DNA of 64,000 nt from Kaistella gelatinilytica (GCF_015679325.1 NZ_JADPVI010000001.1:806001-870000), one strand, 5' to 3'; shown: positions 1 through 11,720, counted from the stretch's first letter. Made by a program: numbers and translations. The notes: generated by a model not told the origin, from the sequence alone.

Positions 1-55
1 TGAAATCATAACCCTTGTAATAACAGGAAATGCAGACAATCGTATTCTCCTTCAT
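1..55 (-). CDS. 5' end of an unidentified protein (cut by window edge)
   Basis: An ATG on the minus strand at 55 opens a frame of 18 codons that runs off the window; the visible residues begin MKENTIVCISCYYKGYDF. The pattern, a short hydrophobic strand followed by an aromatic/Gly turn, could be the first beta strand of a nucleotide-binding fold such as an ATP-grasp N-terminal domain, but that is a guess from 18 residues. The next gene downstream in the window is independent. Confidence 0.35.
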   Translation of the reverse strand, partial: MKENTIVCISCYYKGYDF

Positions 56-199
56 ATAACGAATTTTAATAATTAGTAAATTTTCAGAAAAATAAACAAT
101 TTTTTATTAAATAATCAACACTGATTTTTAATAATCGTTCAAGATTTGAAAATCTACTATCAATTATACAGAGAAATTCTCGAATACGCTAATTTTTCC

Positions 200-1615
200 T
201 TAAAAATTTTCCAAAAAATCAAGCAGCAGCTGAACACCATAACCAGTTGCGCCTTTTTCCTTCATATACTGCACGTTCCCAAACGCAACTCCTGCGATAT
301 CAAGATGCGCCCAGTTTGAATGTCCCTCGATAAATTGTTCTAAAAATTTTCCTGCAACGATACAGTCGCCAAAAGGTTTTGAGGAAATATTTTTGAAATC
401 AGCAACATCCGATTTGAAATCATCTTTCCAAATATCCCAAAGTGGCAAATTCCACAATCTTTGATTGGTTTTGTCACCAGAATTTTCTAATGACTTTTTT
501 AAATTTTCGTTGTTAGAAAAATAAGCTCCACAAGTATAACCAAACATTCTTACGGAACTTCCGGTCAAGGTTGCCAAATCAATTAAAGCATCTGTCTTAT
601 AATTTTTTGACAGGTACGAAAGTCCGTCAGCAAGGGTCATTCTTCCTTCTGCATCGGTGTTTAGAACTTCGATTGTTTTTCCGTTGTAAGCTTTGATAAC
701 ATCACTCGGAATATAAGCCGTATTTGAAATGGCATTGTCAGTGATCGGTAAAATCGCAATAATATTGACGGGAAGTTTCATTTCTGCCGCAGCAATTAAA
801 GTTCCGATGACGGCAGTTGCACCGCCCATATCGGATTTCATATAATGCAGATTTTCTGAACCTTTGATGGAAATTCCGCCAGTGTCAAAAAGCACACATT
901 TTCCGACCAAGCCAACAGTTTTTGCATCTTCATTTTCTGATCGGTATTCTAAAATGGTAAAGGCTGCTTCCTGGGAACTTCCCTGATTCACGGAAAGAAA
1001 AGCACCTAATCCAACTTCTTCTGATTTTTTTCGGTCAAAAACCGTTTGTTTAAAATCATATTTCTCGGAAATCTCGTTTAAAAATCCTGAAATATGGGGA
1101 ACTCTTTTAAAATTTTGAGGCTTATTCAACCATTCCATACAGGCAAACTGGCCTTCGCAAACAGCCTGCGTTCTTACTTTCAGATCACTTAATTTTTCTT
1201 CTGAAATTGAATTAATTACTAAATTAAATTCAGAATTAAATAGTGGATGTTCTGCTTTAAAAGGATAAGCATAAGTTCCTAAATACAAGCCTTTTACCAA
1301 ATTTTCAATCTGAATATCATTGAGATCTTTAACTTCCAGTAAAGTATTTTCTGCCTGAATTTTTTTTCTAAAATCATAAGAGAATTTTGAAGCGATCGCC
1401 TGTATATCGAAACTTTCCGGATTTGTTCCCAAACCAATTAAATACTGAATTGAATTTTCTTCTGCGATCACAAAAGTTTCGTTCTTTTTCGCCGAAAAAA
1501 GAGGTTTCAGATTTTTGCTAAAATTTTCCTTTTCAGTTTGCCAAAGCTCTTCCGTAAAAAAAGATAATTTCTGATTGAGTTCCTTTGTTGAATTATTGGT
1601 GAGATTTATTTTCAT
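200..1615 (-). CDS. pepA: Leucyl aminopeptidase, M17 family
   Basis: A 471-residue cytoplasmic metallo-aminopeptidase that removes N-terminal residues from peptides. The C-terminal two thirds carry the M17 catalytic region: the metal/catalytic Lys segment DTGGISIKGS, the KSDMGGA motif, and the signature NTDAEGR at residues 319-325 holding metal-binding Asp and Glu. The less conserved N-terminal ~170 residues match the M17 regulatory domain in size. There is no signal peptide. The start is the ATG at 1615. It stands alone, separated from the upstream M4 peptidase gene by a strong terminator hairpin. Confidence 0.93.
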   Translation of the reverse strand: MKINLTNNSTKELNQKLSFFTEELWQTEKENFSKNLKPLFSAKKNETFVIAEENSIQYLIGLGTNPESFDIQAIASKFSYDFRKKIQAENTLLEVKDLNDIQIENLVKGLYLGTYAYPFKAEHPLFNSEFNLVINSISEEKLSDLKVRTQAVCEGQFACMEWLNKPQNFKRVPHISGFLNEISEKYDFKQTVFDRKKSEEVGLGAFLSVNQGSSQEAAFTILEYRSENEDAKTVGLVGKCVLFDTGGISIKGSENLHYMKSDMGGATAVIGTLIAAAEMKLPVNIIAILPITDNAISNTAYIPSDVIKAYNGKTIEVLNTDAEGRMTLADGLSYLSKNYKTDALIDLATLTGSSVRMFGYTCGAYFSNNENLKKSLENSGDKTNQRLWNLPLWDIWKDDFKSDVADFKNISSKPFGDCIVAGKFLEQFIEGHSNWAHLDIAGVAFGNVQYMKEKGATGYGVQLLLDFLENF

Positions 1616-1739
1616 TATATATTGAAATTTATTGATACGTCTTAATTAATTTTAAAAGTAATGTTTTTTTTAAATAAAATCAAATGGTTCGATGTTTTGA
1701 AATGAATAAAACTTTTAATTTTAAGATGGAATCTTTACA

Positions 1740-1780
1740 TAGAACAAAAAAAGTCGGGAGAACGATCTCCCGACTTTAAA
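1740..1780 (-). terminator. Rho-independent terminator of the M4 peptidase gene
   Basis: A perfect 12-bp stem (1750-1761 with 1766-1777) around a 4-nt loop. On the minus strand the stem is followed by a run of Ts, so it ends transcription coming from the M4 peptidase gene that stops at 1808. Confidence 0.9.
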
Positions 1781-1807
1781 ACAAAGTCTTTTAAAACTCA
1801 GTTACCT

Positions 1808-4549
1808 TTATTTTTTGACTAATTTATGACTTGTTGTTTTTCCGTTTTGGGAAATTTTAATAAGGTATAAACCGGTAGTTAATTTCTGAAGGTTCAGCAT
1901 TTTTTCATTAGCTTCTCCACTCATCACCATTTGTCCGCTTTCAGAATATATCTGGTAAGAATAATTTCCTTCAGCAGTGATGTTTAATACATCTTTCACT
2001 GGGTTAGGATAAATATTGATCTCACTGTTTACTTTTACATTCGTTAACGAGTTTACAGTTCCCGCCGCTTTAATGTTCAAGGTATAATCTTCAACCTGTC
2101 CGTAAGAGAAAGTTTCACAAGAAGTTGGGATTCCGTTGTATTTCATAGAAACTCTCATTCGCGTGTTACCGGTAATTGCAGATGCAGGAATTGTAATAGA
2201 ACCTGTTACGGGACTTGTTTTAGAAGCAGCTTTTGTGAAAACAGTTTCTCCGGCGTCTGCGAAATCTCCGTCACCATTGTAATCAATGAAGACAGCATAA
2301 CCTTCATTATAAGAAGTAGATGTCCATTTTGGAGTGATCGTAATCGTGTAAGCACTTCCTTTATTTACGTTAGCAATTTGAGTTGTGAAATTTTCGTAAC
2401 CTGCAGTTCCTGTAGAAGTATTGCTGATCGTTCCAAAAACAACTTTACTGATTTTTTCATCTGAAGTAGAATTTCCTTGTGATGCACAATAAGATACCGG
2501 TGGAGTTGTGCCAGAACGTGTAGTTACAGATAATACATTGCTTGAAGCTGAAGCATTTCCGGCAGCATCTTTCGCCTTCACAGAGAAACTATAAGTGGTA
2601 GAAGCAGTTAATCCAGTAATTGAAGTCGTGGTAGAAGCCGTATTTCCTAATAATGTAGAACCGCTGTAAACATCATAGCCAGTTACGCCCACATTATCTG
2701 TAGAAGCAGTCCAGCTTAAAGTAGTCGCCACAGAAGTTGTTCCACTCGCTGCAAGATTGGTCGGGGTAGAAGGAGCAATGGTATCTGCAGTTGATCCACC
2801 TGAATAAGCAGTTCCTAAACCTACCGCGTATAAAGCATTTTGCGTGGCGATTGCTTCCGGTGAACCAACGCCGTATAAATCTTTAGCAGATTGTATCGCA
2901 TAAGTCAGAACATTGGCATAAGTCGAATTAGAGGTCAGGTAAGAAGTTTCCATGCGGTAAATAATTTTCGCAGACTTTTCAAAACCTATTCCAGTAACTG
3001 AGTAAACACTTCCTTTATCATTCGTACCAGATTTTCCCTGTGTTAAAATATAGAAGAAATGGTTGAGAACGCCACTGTTTGAGTGAACGCCACACTGATC
3101 ATTTGCCTGCGTTGGTGAACAACTGCTTGTTGCAGCTTTCCAGTAAGTTCCCAGGTAAGTATCTGGTTGTACGCTTAATCCCGATTTAGGATTGCTCATT
3201 GATCTTAAATAATAAGGAGAAGTTTTGGTAATATCTTCACCGATCAAAAAGTTCTGTTTTGTGGGTGCATAAGCATTTTCTACAACTGCGCCCCAAATAT
3301 CAGAAAGTCCCTCATTAATTGCTCCGGATTCTCTTGCGTAAACCAGATTTGCAGAATACTCGCAAACTGCGTGACCCAATTCATGCGCAGTAACATCAAG
3401 CGCAGTTAAAGGAGAAAAAGTAGAAGCACCGTCGCCGTAAACCATTTCTGAGCCAGACCAGTAGGCATTTTCATATGCCGAACTGTAATGAACGTAGCTT
3501 TTCAAGACTGCTCCTGCATTATTATAACTATTTCTGTTAAAGGTATTCTTGAAATAATCGTAAGTGTTTGAAACGCCCCAATGTGCATCTAAAGCAGCAT
3601 TATCAAAAGTTGAATTGTTGAATTCGGCGGCAGTCCAGTTGTTGTCGTTATCTGTAAAATCTGTGCTTTTTAGAGCGGTTCCTTTTTTAAGGTTATAAGT
3701 AAAAACGCCACTTCCGCGCGATGAATCACGTAAGGTATAACTGCTTCCAACTAGCGTGGTAGAAATTGTTTGTGAGCCGCTATATCTTGTTGCAGCAGTT
3801 CCTGAAACTAAAGCCAATTTCGCATTAAGTGCTTTTGAATTTTCACCGGAACTTTCATTGTGGGAAGAGGTTGCATTATCACCGTAGAAATTTTTAGCAT
3901 GTTTGATAATGGCATCGGTCATCAAAATTTTTCCGTCAAGAGCATCTACATAAACATATTCTCTGCTCAAAGGTTGCGCTGCATAAATATCAAATTTGTA
4001 AGCCAGCAATAACTTAAATGAACCGTCATTTTGTTCGATCGGAATTAAAACCAATTCTCCATCTGGTTTTTTATAAGAATTTTCTTTTACGTATTCTGCA
4101 TCCTCCCACATGTATTTTTGCGCACTGGTGTGTTTGATCGCAGAATTTAAAGCAGATGCTGCACTTAAAGAAGGTTTCGTAGTTACATCAGTAATCGGAA
4201 AAACATTCCCTGATAAACTTTCCATTTTTCCGTTTTGCGAATGCAAAGTGTAAACAACATATTGCACTTTAATTCCGTCGTAATACAACTGAAATTTTTC
4301 ATCAATAAATGAACTTGATGGATCTAAGTCCGTTTTAATACTTTGGAGTGATGACCTTGAATCCAGGTTTAAACTCTGTTTTAAAATGTCATTTACGTTT
4401 GTTGATTTAGCGCTTAAACCACTGTTAAAAGTGATCAAATCAACTCTACCATTGTTGTCGATATTTCTTTTACTCACAAATTCTTGTGCCGAAACCTGAC
4501 CAGCAATAAGCAGCATTATTAATCCTGCAGAAAATACATGTTTTTTCAT
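1808..4549 (-). CDS. Secreted M4 (thermolysin-like) metallopeptidase with FN3, GEVED and T9SS sorting domains
   Basis: A 913-residue exported protease. From the ATG at 4549 (an earlier TTG is ignored) it has a signal peptide ending near VSAQ, a propeptide region of the FTP/PepSY kind (~25-215), and an M4 catalytic domain with HELGH at ~389-393 and the downstream Glu in INEGLSDIWG. Then come a fibronectin III domain (~595-685), a GEVED-type domain rich in acidic turns (DYNGDGDF, QVEDYTLNI), and a C-terminal type IX sorting domain starting with IYPNPVKDVLNI and ending LVKK. It should cross the inner membrane by Sec and the outer membrane by T9SS, and probably degrades external protein. Confidence 0.94.
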   Translation of the reverse strand: MKKHVFSAGLIMLLIAGQVSAQEFVSKRNIDNNGRVDLITFNSGLSAKSTNVNDILKQSLNLDSRSSLQSIKTDLDPSSSFIDEKFQLYYDGIKVQYVVYTLHSQNGKMESLSGNVFPITDVTTKPSLSAASALNSAIKHTSAQKYMWEDAEYVKENSYKKPDGELVLIPIEQNDGSFKLLLAYKFDIYAAQPLSREYVYVDALDGKILMTDAIIKHAKNFYGDNATSSHNESSGENSKALNAKLALVSGTAATRYSGSQTISTTLVGSSYTLRDSSRGSGVFTYNLKKGTALKSTDFTDNDNNWTAAEFNNSTFDNAALDAHWGVSNTYDYFKNTFNRNSYNNAGAVLKSYVHYSSAYENAYWSGSEMVYGDGASTFSPLTALDVTAHELGHAVCEYSANLVYARESGAINEGLSDIWGAVVENAYAPTKQNFLIGEDITKTSPYYLRSMSNPKSGLSVQPDTYLGTYWKAATSSCSPTQANDQCGVHSNSGVLNHFFYILTQGKSGTNDKGSVYSVTGIGFEKSAKIIYRMETSYLTSNSTYANVLTYAIQSAKDLYGVGSPEAIATQNALYAVGLGTAYSGGSTADTIAPSTPTNLAASGTTSVATTLSWTASTDNVGVTGYDVYSGSTLLGNTASTTTSITGLTASTTYSFSVKAKDAAGNASASSNVLSVTTRSGTTPPVSYCASQGNSTSDEKISKVVFGTISNTSTGTAGYENFTTQIANVNKGSAYTITITPKWTSTSYNEGYAVFIDYNGDGDFADAGETVFTKAASKTSPVTGSITIPASAITGNTRMRVSMKYNGIPTSCETFSYGQVEDYTLNIKAAGTVNSLTNVKVNSEINIYPNPVKDVLNITAEGNYSYQIYSESGQMVMSGEANEKMLNLQKLTTGLYLIKISQNGKTTSHKLVKK

Positions 4550-4576
4550 ATGACGATAGTTATTTAATAATTTTAT

Positions 4577-4584
4577 CAAATGTA
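4577..4584 (-). promoter_or_regulatory. Candidate -7 promoter box of the M4 peptidase gene
   Basis: On the minus strand this reads TACATTTG, a full match to the Bacteroidota -7 consensus TAnnTTTG, 27 bp before the ATG at 4549. A TTTTG lies 15 bp further upstream, slightly closer than the usual -33 spacing. Confidence 0.5.
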
Positions 4585-4813
4585 GATAAAATTGGAATAC
4601 AAAAATTAAAACATGTAAATATTTTTGAAAATTAATTAATAACTCTTAAATAGTAAAGAAAACATTAATTAACTACAAGTATAGTGGCGATTCAATAACA
4701 TATGACATTTCAGATTAAACTATTGAATGCATAAGTAACTTAGTTTTTCCCTATCATAAAATATAAATGGTTGTAAATATGATAATTAAGATTTTTTAAT
4801 GATATTAAAAATG

Positions 4814-6856
<2,043 letters not shown>

Positions 6857-6998
6857 TCAGATTCCATAATAGAGATTTCTACTTTCTTTGAATAAATATT
6901 GATGAAAATTAATTTTAAATGTAAGATTTAAATGATGATTTTATGTGCGGGAAGTAGATCATTTGGATTGAAGGAGAAGTCTTTTAAATAAAAAATAA

Positions 6999-7092
6999 TC
7001 GCGCCCCGGATCGCAATGGAAATCCTTTTTTTTTGAAGGGAATGAGCAAGGCAAAAAAAAGATTGTAGTGTAGAGCCGGAAATGTGCGCCCA
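6999..7092. repeat. Intergenic structured element of the kind repeated in Flavobacteriia genomes
   Basis: A GC-richer island in AT-rich spacer DNA. GC-rich ends (GCGCCCCGG at 7001-7009; CCGG at 7076-7079 and GCGC at 7086-7089) flank an inner T9 tract (7025-7034 area) and an A8 tract (7053-7060) that can pair to form a long imperfect hairpin. From memory, similar CCCCGAT...GGAAATCC...AAAAAAGAT...GCGGGA elements are scattered between genes in Flavobacterium and Chryseobacterium. Only one copy was seen in this window, so repetition is not shown here. Confidence 0.45.
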
Positions 7093-7148
7093 AAAAATTA
7101 GATAATCCCAAAAAAATTGTATTACTTTTATTTCTGAAAAATTTTACG

Positions 7149-8207
7149 ATGCAGAAAAAAGATTATTTACTTCTCGGAGCCGCAGTTATTGTCGCAGGAT
7201 TCACTGGATTTGCTACCCATGCAGGATTAAATTCTGTCCTGTTATTCGGACTTGCAGCAGTTTCGTTGGTCCTGGTCGCGATGATCGTCGGGAAAGCCAC
7301 AGAACAGTTGGGAAGCAGAATGGGACCGGCTGCGACAGGAGTTTTGCAATCTGCGTTGGGAAATTTACCCGAACTTTTTGTATGTATTTTCGCCTTGAGA
7401 GCGGGATTAGATATGGTGGTAAAAGCGGCTTTGGTGGGTTCGATATTGGGAAACTCGGTTTTGGTTTTTGGAATGGCGATCTTATTTGGAGGATTAAAAA
7501 ATGGCCGACAATATTTTCATTCTGAACCGCCGAAAATGAATGCGGTTTTGATGATCTTAGCGGTTGCAGCGATGGCTATTCCGACCCTGACTTTTTACTT
7601 GCATACTCCTGCTGAAAGTCATTTGAACACTTTGGATATTATAGTAGCGGCAGTTTTATTGATCACTTTTGGAGCTTATCTGACATTTTCAATTAAAGGT
7701 GATAAATCGATCACGCCTGATAAAAATGGCGATGCGGAAGAGGCGACATGGAGTCTGCCTGTAACTTTGATTATTTTAGCTGCCTCCGGAGTTGGAGCCG
7801 CATTTGTGTCCGATTGGTTTGTAGGCGCTTTGAAACCTGCGATGGATTCGCTTGGAATTAATGATGTTTTTGCTGGTTTGATCGTAGTTGCTATTGCGGG
7901 AAATGCGATTGAAAATTTAGTCGGAATTCAGTTGGCTTTGAAAAATAAAGCAGATTATGCGGTGAGTGTGATCATGAATTCCTCTTTGCAGATCGCTTTG
8001 GTGATCTATCCTTTGCTAATTATTCTGTCTTTCTTTTTGGGTGGTGCGGTTTTGTCCTTTGTTCTGAGTCCACTTTTATTGGCGGCTTTGGCGCTTTCGG
8101 TTTTGGTAAGTGCTTTTATCGTTTTTGATGGCGAAAGTATTTGGTTGGAAGGTGTTGCGTTGATTGGATTGTATATTATTATTGCGACGGCTTTTTGGTG
8201 GGGATAG
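7149..8207 (+). CDS. Calcium/proton antiporter of the CaCA (CAX) family
   Basis: A 352-residue inner-membrane cation/H+ exchanger, probably exporting Ca2+. About eleven hydrophobic segments are visible. The two inverted alpha-repeats carry the ion-binding GN..E motifs: GNLPEL with GNSVLVFG (~residues 70-105) and GNAIENLVGI (~residues 250-260), separated by a polar loop (KGDKSITPDKNGDAEE). The start is the first ATG after a short AT-rich leader. It appears monocistronic. Substrate (Ca2+ against other divalent ions) is inferred from the family only. Confidence 0.9.
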   Translation: MQKKDYLLLGAAVIVAGFTGFATHAGLNSVLLFGLAAVSLVLVAMIVGKATEQLGSRMGPAATGVLQSALGNLPELFVCIFALRAGLDMVVKAALVGSILGNSVLVFGMAILFGGLKNGRQYFHSEPPKMNAVLMILAVAAMAIPTLTFYLHTPAESHLNTLDIIVAAVLLITFGAYLTFSIKGDKSITPDKNGDAEEATWSLPVTLIILAASGVGAAFVSDWFVGALKPAMDSLGINDVFAGLIVVAIAGNAIENLVGIQLALKNKADYAVSVIMNSSLQIALVIYPLLIILSFFLGGAVLSFVLSPLLLAALALSVLVSAFIVFDGESIWLEGVALIGLYIIIATAFWWG

Positions 8208-8233
8208 GATTTAATTCAAATAGTACTCAAATT

Positions 8234-8809
8234 TTACATAGATGGAGGTGCATAGTAAGGTTCTGAGGGATTATAGATTCTTTTCGTTTTAATATCCTGC
8301 AACATTTTTATATTTTTTTTACTTTTATCTAAGAAAATTTTTAATTTGATTATTTTATTTTTTTCATTAACGAGCGTTAAAATATCTTTATCAATTTTAA
8401 AAGTAAAACTATCTTGTTGTTGAAAAATTGAATGAGCCGTTATTTCATCTCCTTTCTTGATCTTACTTTTCTTTTTGAAGGTAGAATCTTCACCAGTTGA
8501 ACTAGTAATAAAATTTACATTTGAACAGGAATACTGATCGCAACTAAAGTCTAATAATTCTTTAAAAACTGAGTTTTTCACTAAAGTAGTATCAGCGTCA
8601 ATTTCCCAGGAAAACGCATGCCTATTATCATCATTCATTAAAATTTTCAAAAAAGAATTTGTTTTAAATTCAGGTTTTTTTACCATTGGCTTAACAATAG
8701 GCGGTGGAAAGGAACGTTCTACAGTCTTTTTGTTGTTTTTTTTCTGTGCAAATGCGAAAGTTTGTAATGCAATAAAAAGTAATGAGAATAAAATTTTTAG
8801 ATTTTTCAT
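8234..8809 (-). CDS. Exported protein of unknown function
   Basis: A 191-residue protein with a signal peptide (MKNLKILFSLLFIALQTFAFAQ) if started at the ATG at 8809. A longer frame to 8866 adds a Lys-rich stretch that overlaps the upstream gene and spoils the signal peptide, so it was rejected. The mature part is polar, Lys-rich, with two Cys in DQYSCSNV and no family I recognise. It follows the E1 dehydrogenase gene by 10 bp on the same strand and may be cotranscribed, but no functional link is evident. Confidence 0.75.
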   Translation of the reverse strand: MKNLKILFSLLFIALQTFAFAQKKNNKKTVERSFPPPIVKPMVKKPEFKTNSFLKILMNDDNRHAFSWEIDADTTLVKNSVFKELLDFSCDQYSCSNVNFITSSTGEDSTFKKKSKIKKGDEITAHSIFQQQDSFTFKIDKDILTLVNEKNKIIKLKIFLDKSKKNIKMLQDIKTKRIYNPSEPYYAPPSM

Positions 8810-8819
8810 AAAGTGAAAT

Positions 8820-10892
8820 TTAATAATTAAGTATTTCAGAAATTTTCTGCGATACTTTTTCAGCATTCGGAAGCATTTCTTTTTCTAAAATTAAATTAAT
8901 TGGAACTGCAGGTAAATTCAGAGAACCCATCGCTTCAACCGGAGCATCTAAATATCGGAAACAATTTTTCGAAATTCTTTGTGCAAAAGCTTCCGCAAAA
9001 GAATTATTGATTTGCTCTTCTGTTAATACCAAGCATTTTCCGTGAATTTCTGTACGTTCGAAAACCAGATTTTCATCCAGAGGAATTAGGGTTCGCAAAT
9101 CGATAATTTCAACTCTTCCTTTGAAATTTTTTGCCGCTTCTTTTGCCCAATAAACTCCCATTCCGTAAGTAACGATGAGCATTGTTCGGCCTTTTTCGGT
9201 TTCAGATTGATCGGCTTCTAAAACTAAATTTCCTTTTCCAAAAGGTAAAATATAATCTTCTGCAGGTTCGATGGTTTTTGCATCTTCTGTTCCGGGAACT
9301 TTGCTCCAGTATAAACCCTTATGTTCCAGCATGATCACCGGATTTGGATCATAATAGGCTGCTTTTAATAATCCTTTAAAATCTGCCGCATTACTTGGAT
9401 AAGCGATTTTTATTCCTTTGATATTACACAGAATACTTTCAACACTTCCGCTATGATAAGGTCCGCCGCCGCCATAAGCTCCAATCGGAACGCGAATAAT
9501 ATTGCTCACGGGAAATTTTCCGTTGCTCAGATAATTTGATTTTGAAACTTCCGTGATCAACTGATTAATTCCGGGATAAATATAATCGGCGAACTGAACT
9601 TCAACAATTGGTTTTAAGCCAACTGCGCTCATTCCCACTGTAGAACCAATGATATAAGCTTCCTGAATCGGTGTATTAAAAACTCTTTTATTCCCGAATT
9701 TTTTTCCTAAAGTCACCGTTTCTCTGAAAACACCACCAATCCTTTCTCCAACATCTTGGCCATAAAGCAAAGCTTCCGGATGTTTCCACATGATTTCCTG
9801 AATGGCGTGAATTGCTGCATCGACCATTACAATTTTTTCCGGATTTTCGCCTTCTCTTTGCCCAACTTCTTCTGTAATTGAAGTAGGAGCGAAAACGTGA
9901 TCTTCAACAGACTCAGGTTTTGGATCTTCTGCGTTGATCGCTTTTTCAAAAGCCTGTTCGACTTCTAATCGTGCCTTTTTTTCTATTTGTTTTAAAAGTT
10001 CTTCGTCGACGCCTTCTTCAAGCAATCGCTTTCTTAGAATAACTCCGGGATCTTTTGCTCTGTGTTTTTCCAGATCTTCCTCATCCCGATAAAATTCACG
10101 ACGAACTCCCGAAGTATGATGACCGATCAAAACGGTACTTGCGCAAACCAACATGGGCTTTCTTTCCGTTCGTACAAAATCAACAGCTTTTTTCATGGCT
10201 TCGAAACTGGCTTCGAAATCGGTTCCGTCAACCTTTATTCTATTAAGTCCGACAAAACCTGCAGCGAAATCATAAGCGTCGGAAGTTCTGGCTTCTTCTT
10301 TCGTTACAGAAATTCCCCATTCGTTATCCTGAACTAAAAATATGATGGGCAACTGATGAAGGGCGGCAAACTGAAAAGCCTCCGAGACTTCGCCTTCTGT
10401 CACAGAATTATCTCCAAAACTGCACACTACAACGGGATTATTTTCAAATTCCTGTAAATTAAATTCCTGAATATATTTTATTCCCTGCGCAACTCCGGTT
10501 GTCGGGATTGCCTGCATTCCGGTAGCAGAACTCTGGTGAATAATTTTTGGTAAATTTTCGGCGCGACTCGATGGATGCGAATAATAGGATCGTCCGCCAG
10601 AAAAAGGATCTTCTGCTTTCGCCAATAATTGAAGCATCAACTGATAAGGTTCGAAACCCATTCCGAGCAACATGCTTTCGTCGCGGTAGTACGGAGAAAC
10701 CCAGTCTTCTTTGGTTAATTGATAAGCGGTTGCGAGCTGAATCGCTTCGTGACCGCGAGAAGTAGAGTGGACGTATTTGCAAATATTTCGGTTTTCTTCG
10801 TAAACATCTGCAGTTGCTTTTGCGGTCATCATGTGACCAAATGCTTTTAGCAATATCTCTTGAGAAACAATTTCTTTTTTGATAATTTCCAT
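8820..10892 (-). CDS. 2-oxoacid (branched-chain type) dehydrogenase E1, alpha and beta subunits fused
   Basis: A 690-residue thiamine-diphosphate enzyme that decarboxylates a 2-oxo acid and passes the acyl group to the lipoyl E2 subunit. Residues ~1-330 are the E1-alpha part, with the ThDP/Mg motif GDNSVTEGE ending in QDN. After a short linker, residues ~355-690 are the E1-beta part (VDAAIHAIQEIM, YGQDVGERIGGVF, VEVQFADYIYPG). The two halves are separate genes in most bacteria; the fusion is common in Bacteroidota. Branched-chain substrate is inferred. No E2 or E3 gene is nearby. The start is the ATG at 10892; an upstream TTG is unlikely because it lies inside the promoter box. Confidence 0.92.
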   Translation of the reverse strand: MEIIKKEIVSQEILLKAFGHMMTAKATADVYEENRNICKYVHSTSRGHEAIQLATAYQLTKEDWVSPYYRDESMLLGMGFEPYQLMLQLLAKAEDPFSGGRSYYSHPSSRAENLPKIIHQSSATGMQAIPTTGVAQGIKYIQEFNLQEFENNPVVVCSFGDNSVTEGEVSEAFQFAALHQLPIIFLVQDNEWGISVTKEEARTSDAYDFAAGFVGLNRIKVDGTDFEASFEAMKKAVDFVRTERKPMLVCASTVLIGHHTSGVRREFYRDEEDLEKHRAKDPGVILRKRLLEEGVDEELLKQIEKKARLEVEQAFEKAINAEDPKPESVEDHVFAPTSITEEVGQREGENPEKIVMVDAAIHAIQEIMWKHPEALLYGQDVGERIGGVFRETVTLGKKFGNKRVFNTPIQEAYIIGSTVGMSAVGLKPIVEVQFADYIYPGINQLITEVSKSNYLSNGKFPVSNIIRVPIGAYGGGGPYHSGSVESILCNIKGIKIAYPSNAADFKGLLKAAYYDPNPVIMLEHKGLYWSKVPGTEDAKTIEPAEDYILPFGKGNLVLEADQSETEKGRTMLIVTYGMGVYWAKEAAKNFKGRVEIIDLRTLIPLDENLVFERTEIHGKCLVLTEEQINNSFAEAFAQRISKNCFRYLDAPVEAMGSLNLPAVPINLILEKEMLPNAEKVSQKISEILNY

Positions 10893-10898
10893 ATTGAA

Positions 10899-10906
10899 CA
10901 AAGATA
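10899..10906 (-). promoter_or_regulatory. -7 promoter box almost abutting the E1 start codon
   Basis: Reads TATCTTTG on the minus strand (TAnnTTTG consensus) and ends 6 bp before the ATG at 10892. Normal spacing would put the transcription start on or within a base or two of the ATG, implying a leaderless mRNA. No clear -33 box is seen. Confidence 0.45.
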
Positions 10907-10980
10907 AAAATTTTAGTGGAAGTCTAAAAATGAGATCAGAACTTTGTTCTTACATTTTTAAGATCTTATTAATAAATAAA

Positions 10981-11006
10981 AAACTCCTGCTTTTTGACAG
11001 GAGTTT
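10981..11006 (-). terminator. Rho-independent terminator after the T9SS/collar gene pair
   Basis: A 9-bp stem (10981-10989 with 10998-11006) around an 8-nt loop. On the minus strand it is followed by TTTTTTATT, and lies 19 bp past the stop at 11025. Confidence 0.88.
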
Positions 11007-11024
11007 ATAAAATTTTTAATTGAT

Positions 11025-11717
11025 TTATTTCTTAATAAATTTAATCCGACTAATTGAATACCTGTCAGTGTTAATTTCTACAAAATAAACTCCCGGCGGA
11101 AGTTTTGAAATATTAATTTCTCCCTTGGTATTAATATTACTTGAAATTAATTTTCCATCAGCAGAGAATATTTTTAAATTTTTGATGTTATCAAGTCCAG
11201 TGATATTGATAACCTCCGTTGCAGGATTTGGATAAATTGTAATGGCTGATTTGTCGAACTCATTCACTGCCAAAACTGTGGTACGAACGTCGCCGGTCAT
11301 TGTTCCATTCGCATTCGTTAAATTACCACCGCACGCTCCGGTAGTAACGGAAGTATTTTCAAGCCAGGTTCCAATCGTAATATTCGGTGGATTAATTCCA
11401 ACTCCATTTGCAGTGGTGCTGTAATAAATCAGGAAAGGATTTACAAAATCGCCGTCTCCCTGATCTGCTAAAAATTCCCATCTCGATGAAGTGTTATTCC
11501 ACTGTAATTTAAATTCACACACGCCAACACCGCCACAAGGTTGATCACCATTAACGGGCGTTGTAATATAAATGTTCTTACCGAATGAATCGGTTCCAGT
11601 CTTATTAAGGGTGTAGTTTTGATTTTCAAACAAAGGAATACAACCTTTAAAATCTATTGTTTGTGAGAATAAAAAATTCATCAAACAAATTACTGAAAGA
11701 ATAAATAATTTTTTCAT
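11025..11717 (-). CDS. Secreted protein with T9SS sorting domain
   Basis: A 230-residue exported protein: signal peptide (MKKLFILSVICLMNFLFSQ), an N-terminal domain of ~125 residues that I do not recognise (paired Cys, Gly/Asn-rich, beta-like), then a type IX sorting domain beginning IYPNPATEVINITG and ending FIKK. It is exported to the surface or medium through T9SS. It starts only 3 bp after the collar-domain gene, so the two are surely cotranscribed and may act together outside the cell. Confidence 0.85.
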   Translation of the reverse strand: MKKLFILSVICLMNFLFSQTIDFKGCIPLFENQNYTLNKTGTDSFGKNIYITTPVNGDQPCGGVGVCEFKLQWNNTSSRWEFLADQGDGDFVNPFLIYYSTTANGVGINPPNITIGTWLENTSVTTGACGGNLTNANGTMTGDVRTTVLAVNEFDKSAITIYPNPATEVINITGLDNIKNLKIFSADGKLISSNINTKGEINISKLPPGVYFVEINTDRYSISRIKFIKK

Positions 11718-11720
11718 GAA

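Noticed and set aside
8809-8866. Upstream extension of the secreted 191-residue protein
   Set aside because: It overlaps the E1 gene end, adds Lys/Arg-rich residues before the signal peptide and would disrupt export.
10459-10782. A 107-codon open frame on the minus strand inside the E1 gene
   Set aside because: Lies in another frame of the well-conserved E1 coding region, has low-quality composition (Arg/Ser-rich) and no recognisable features.
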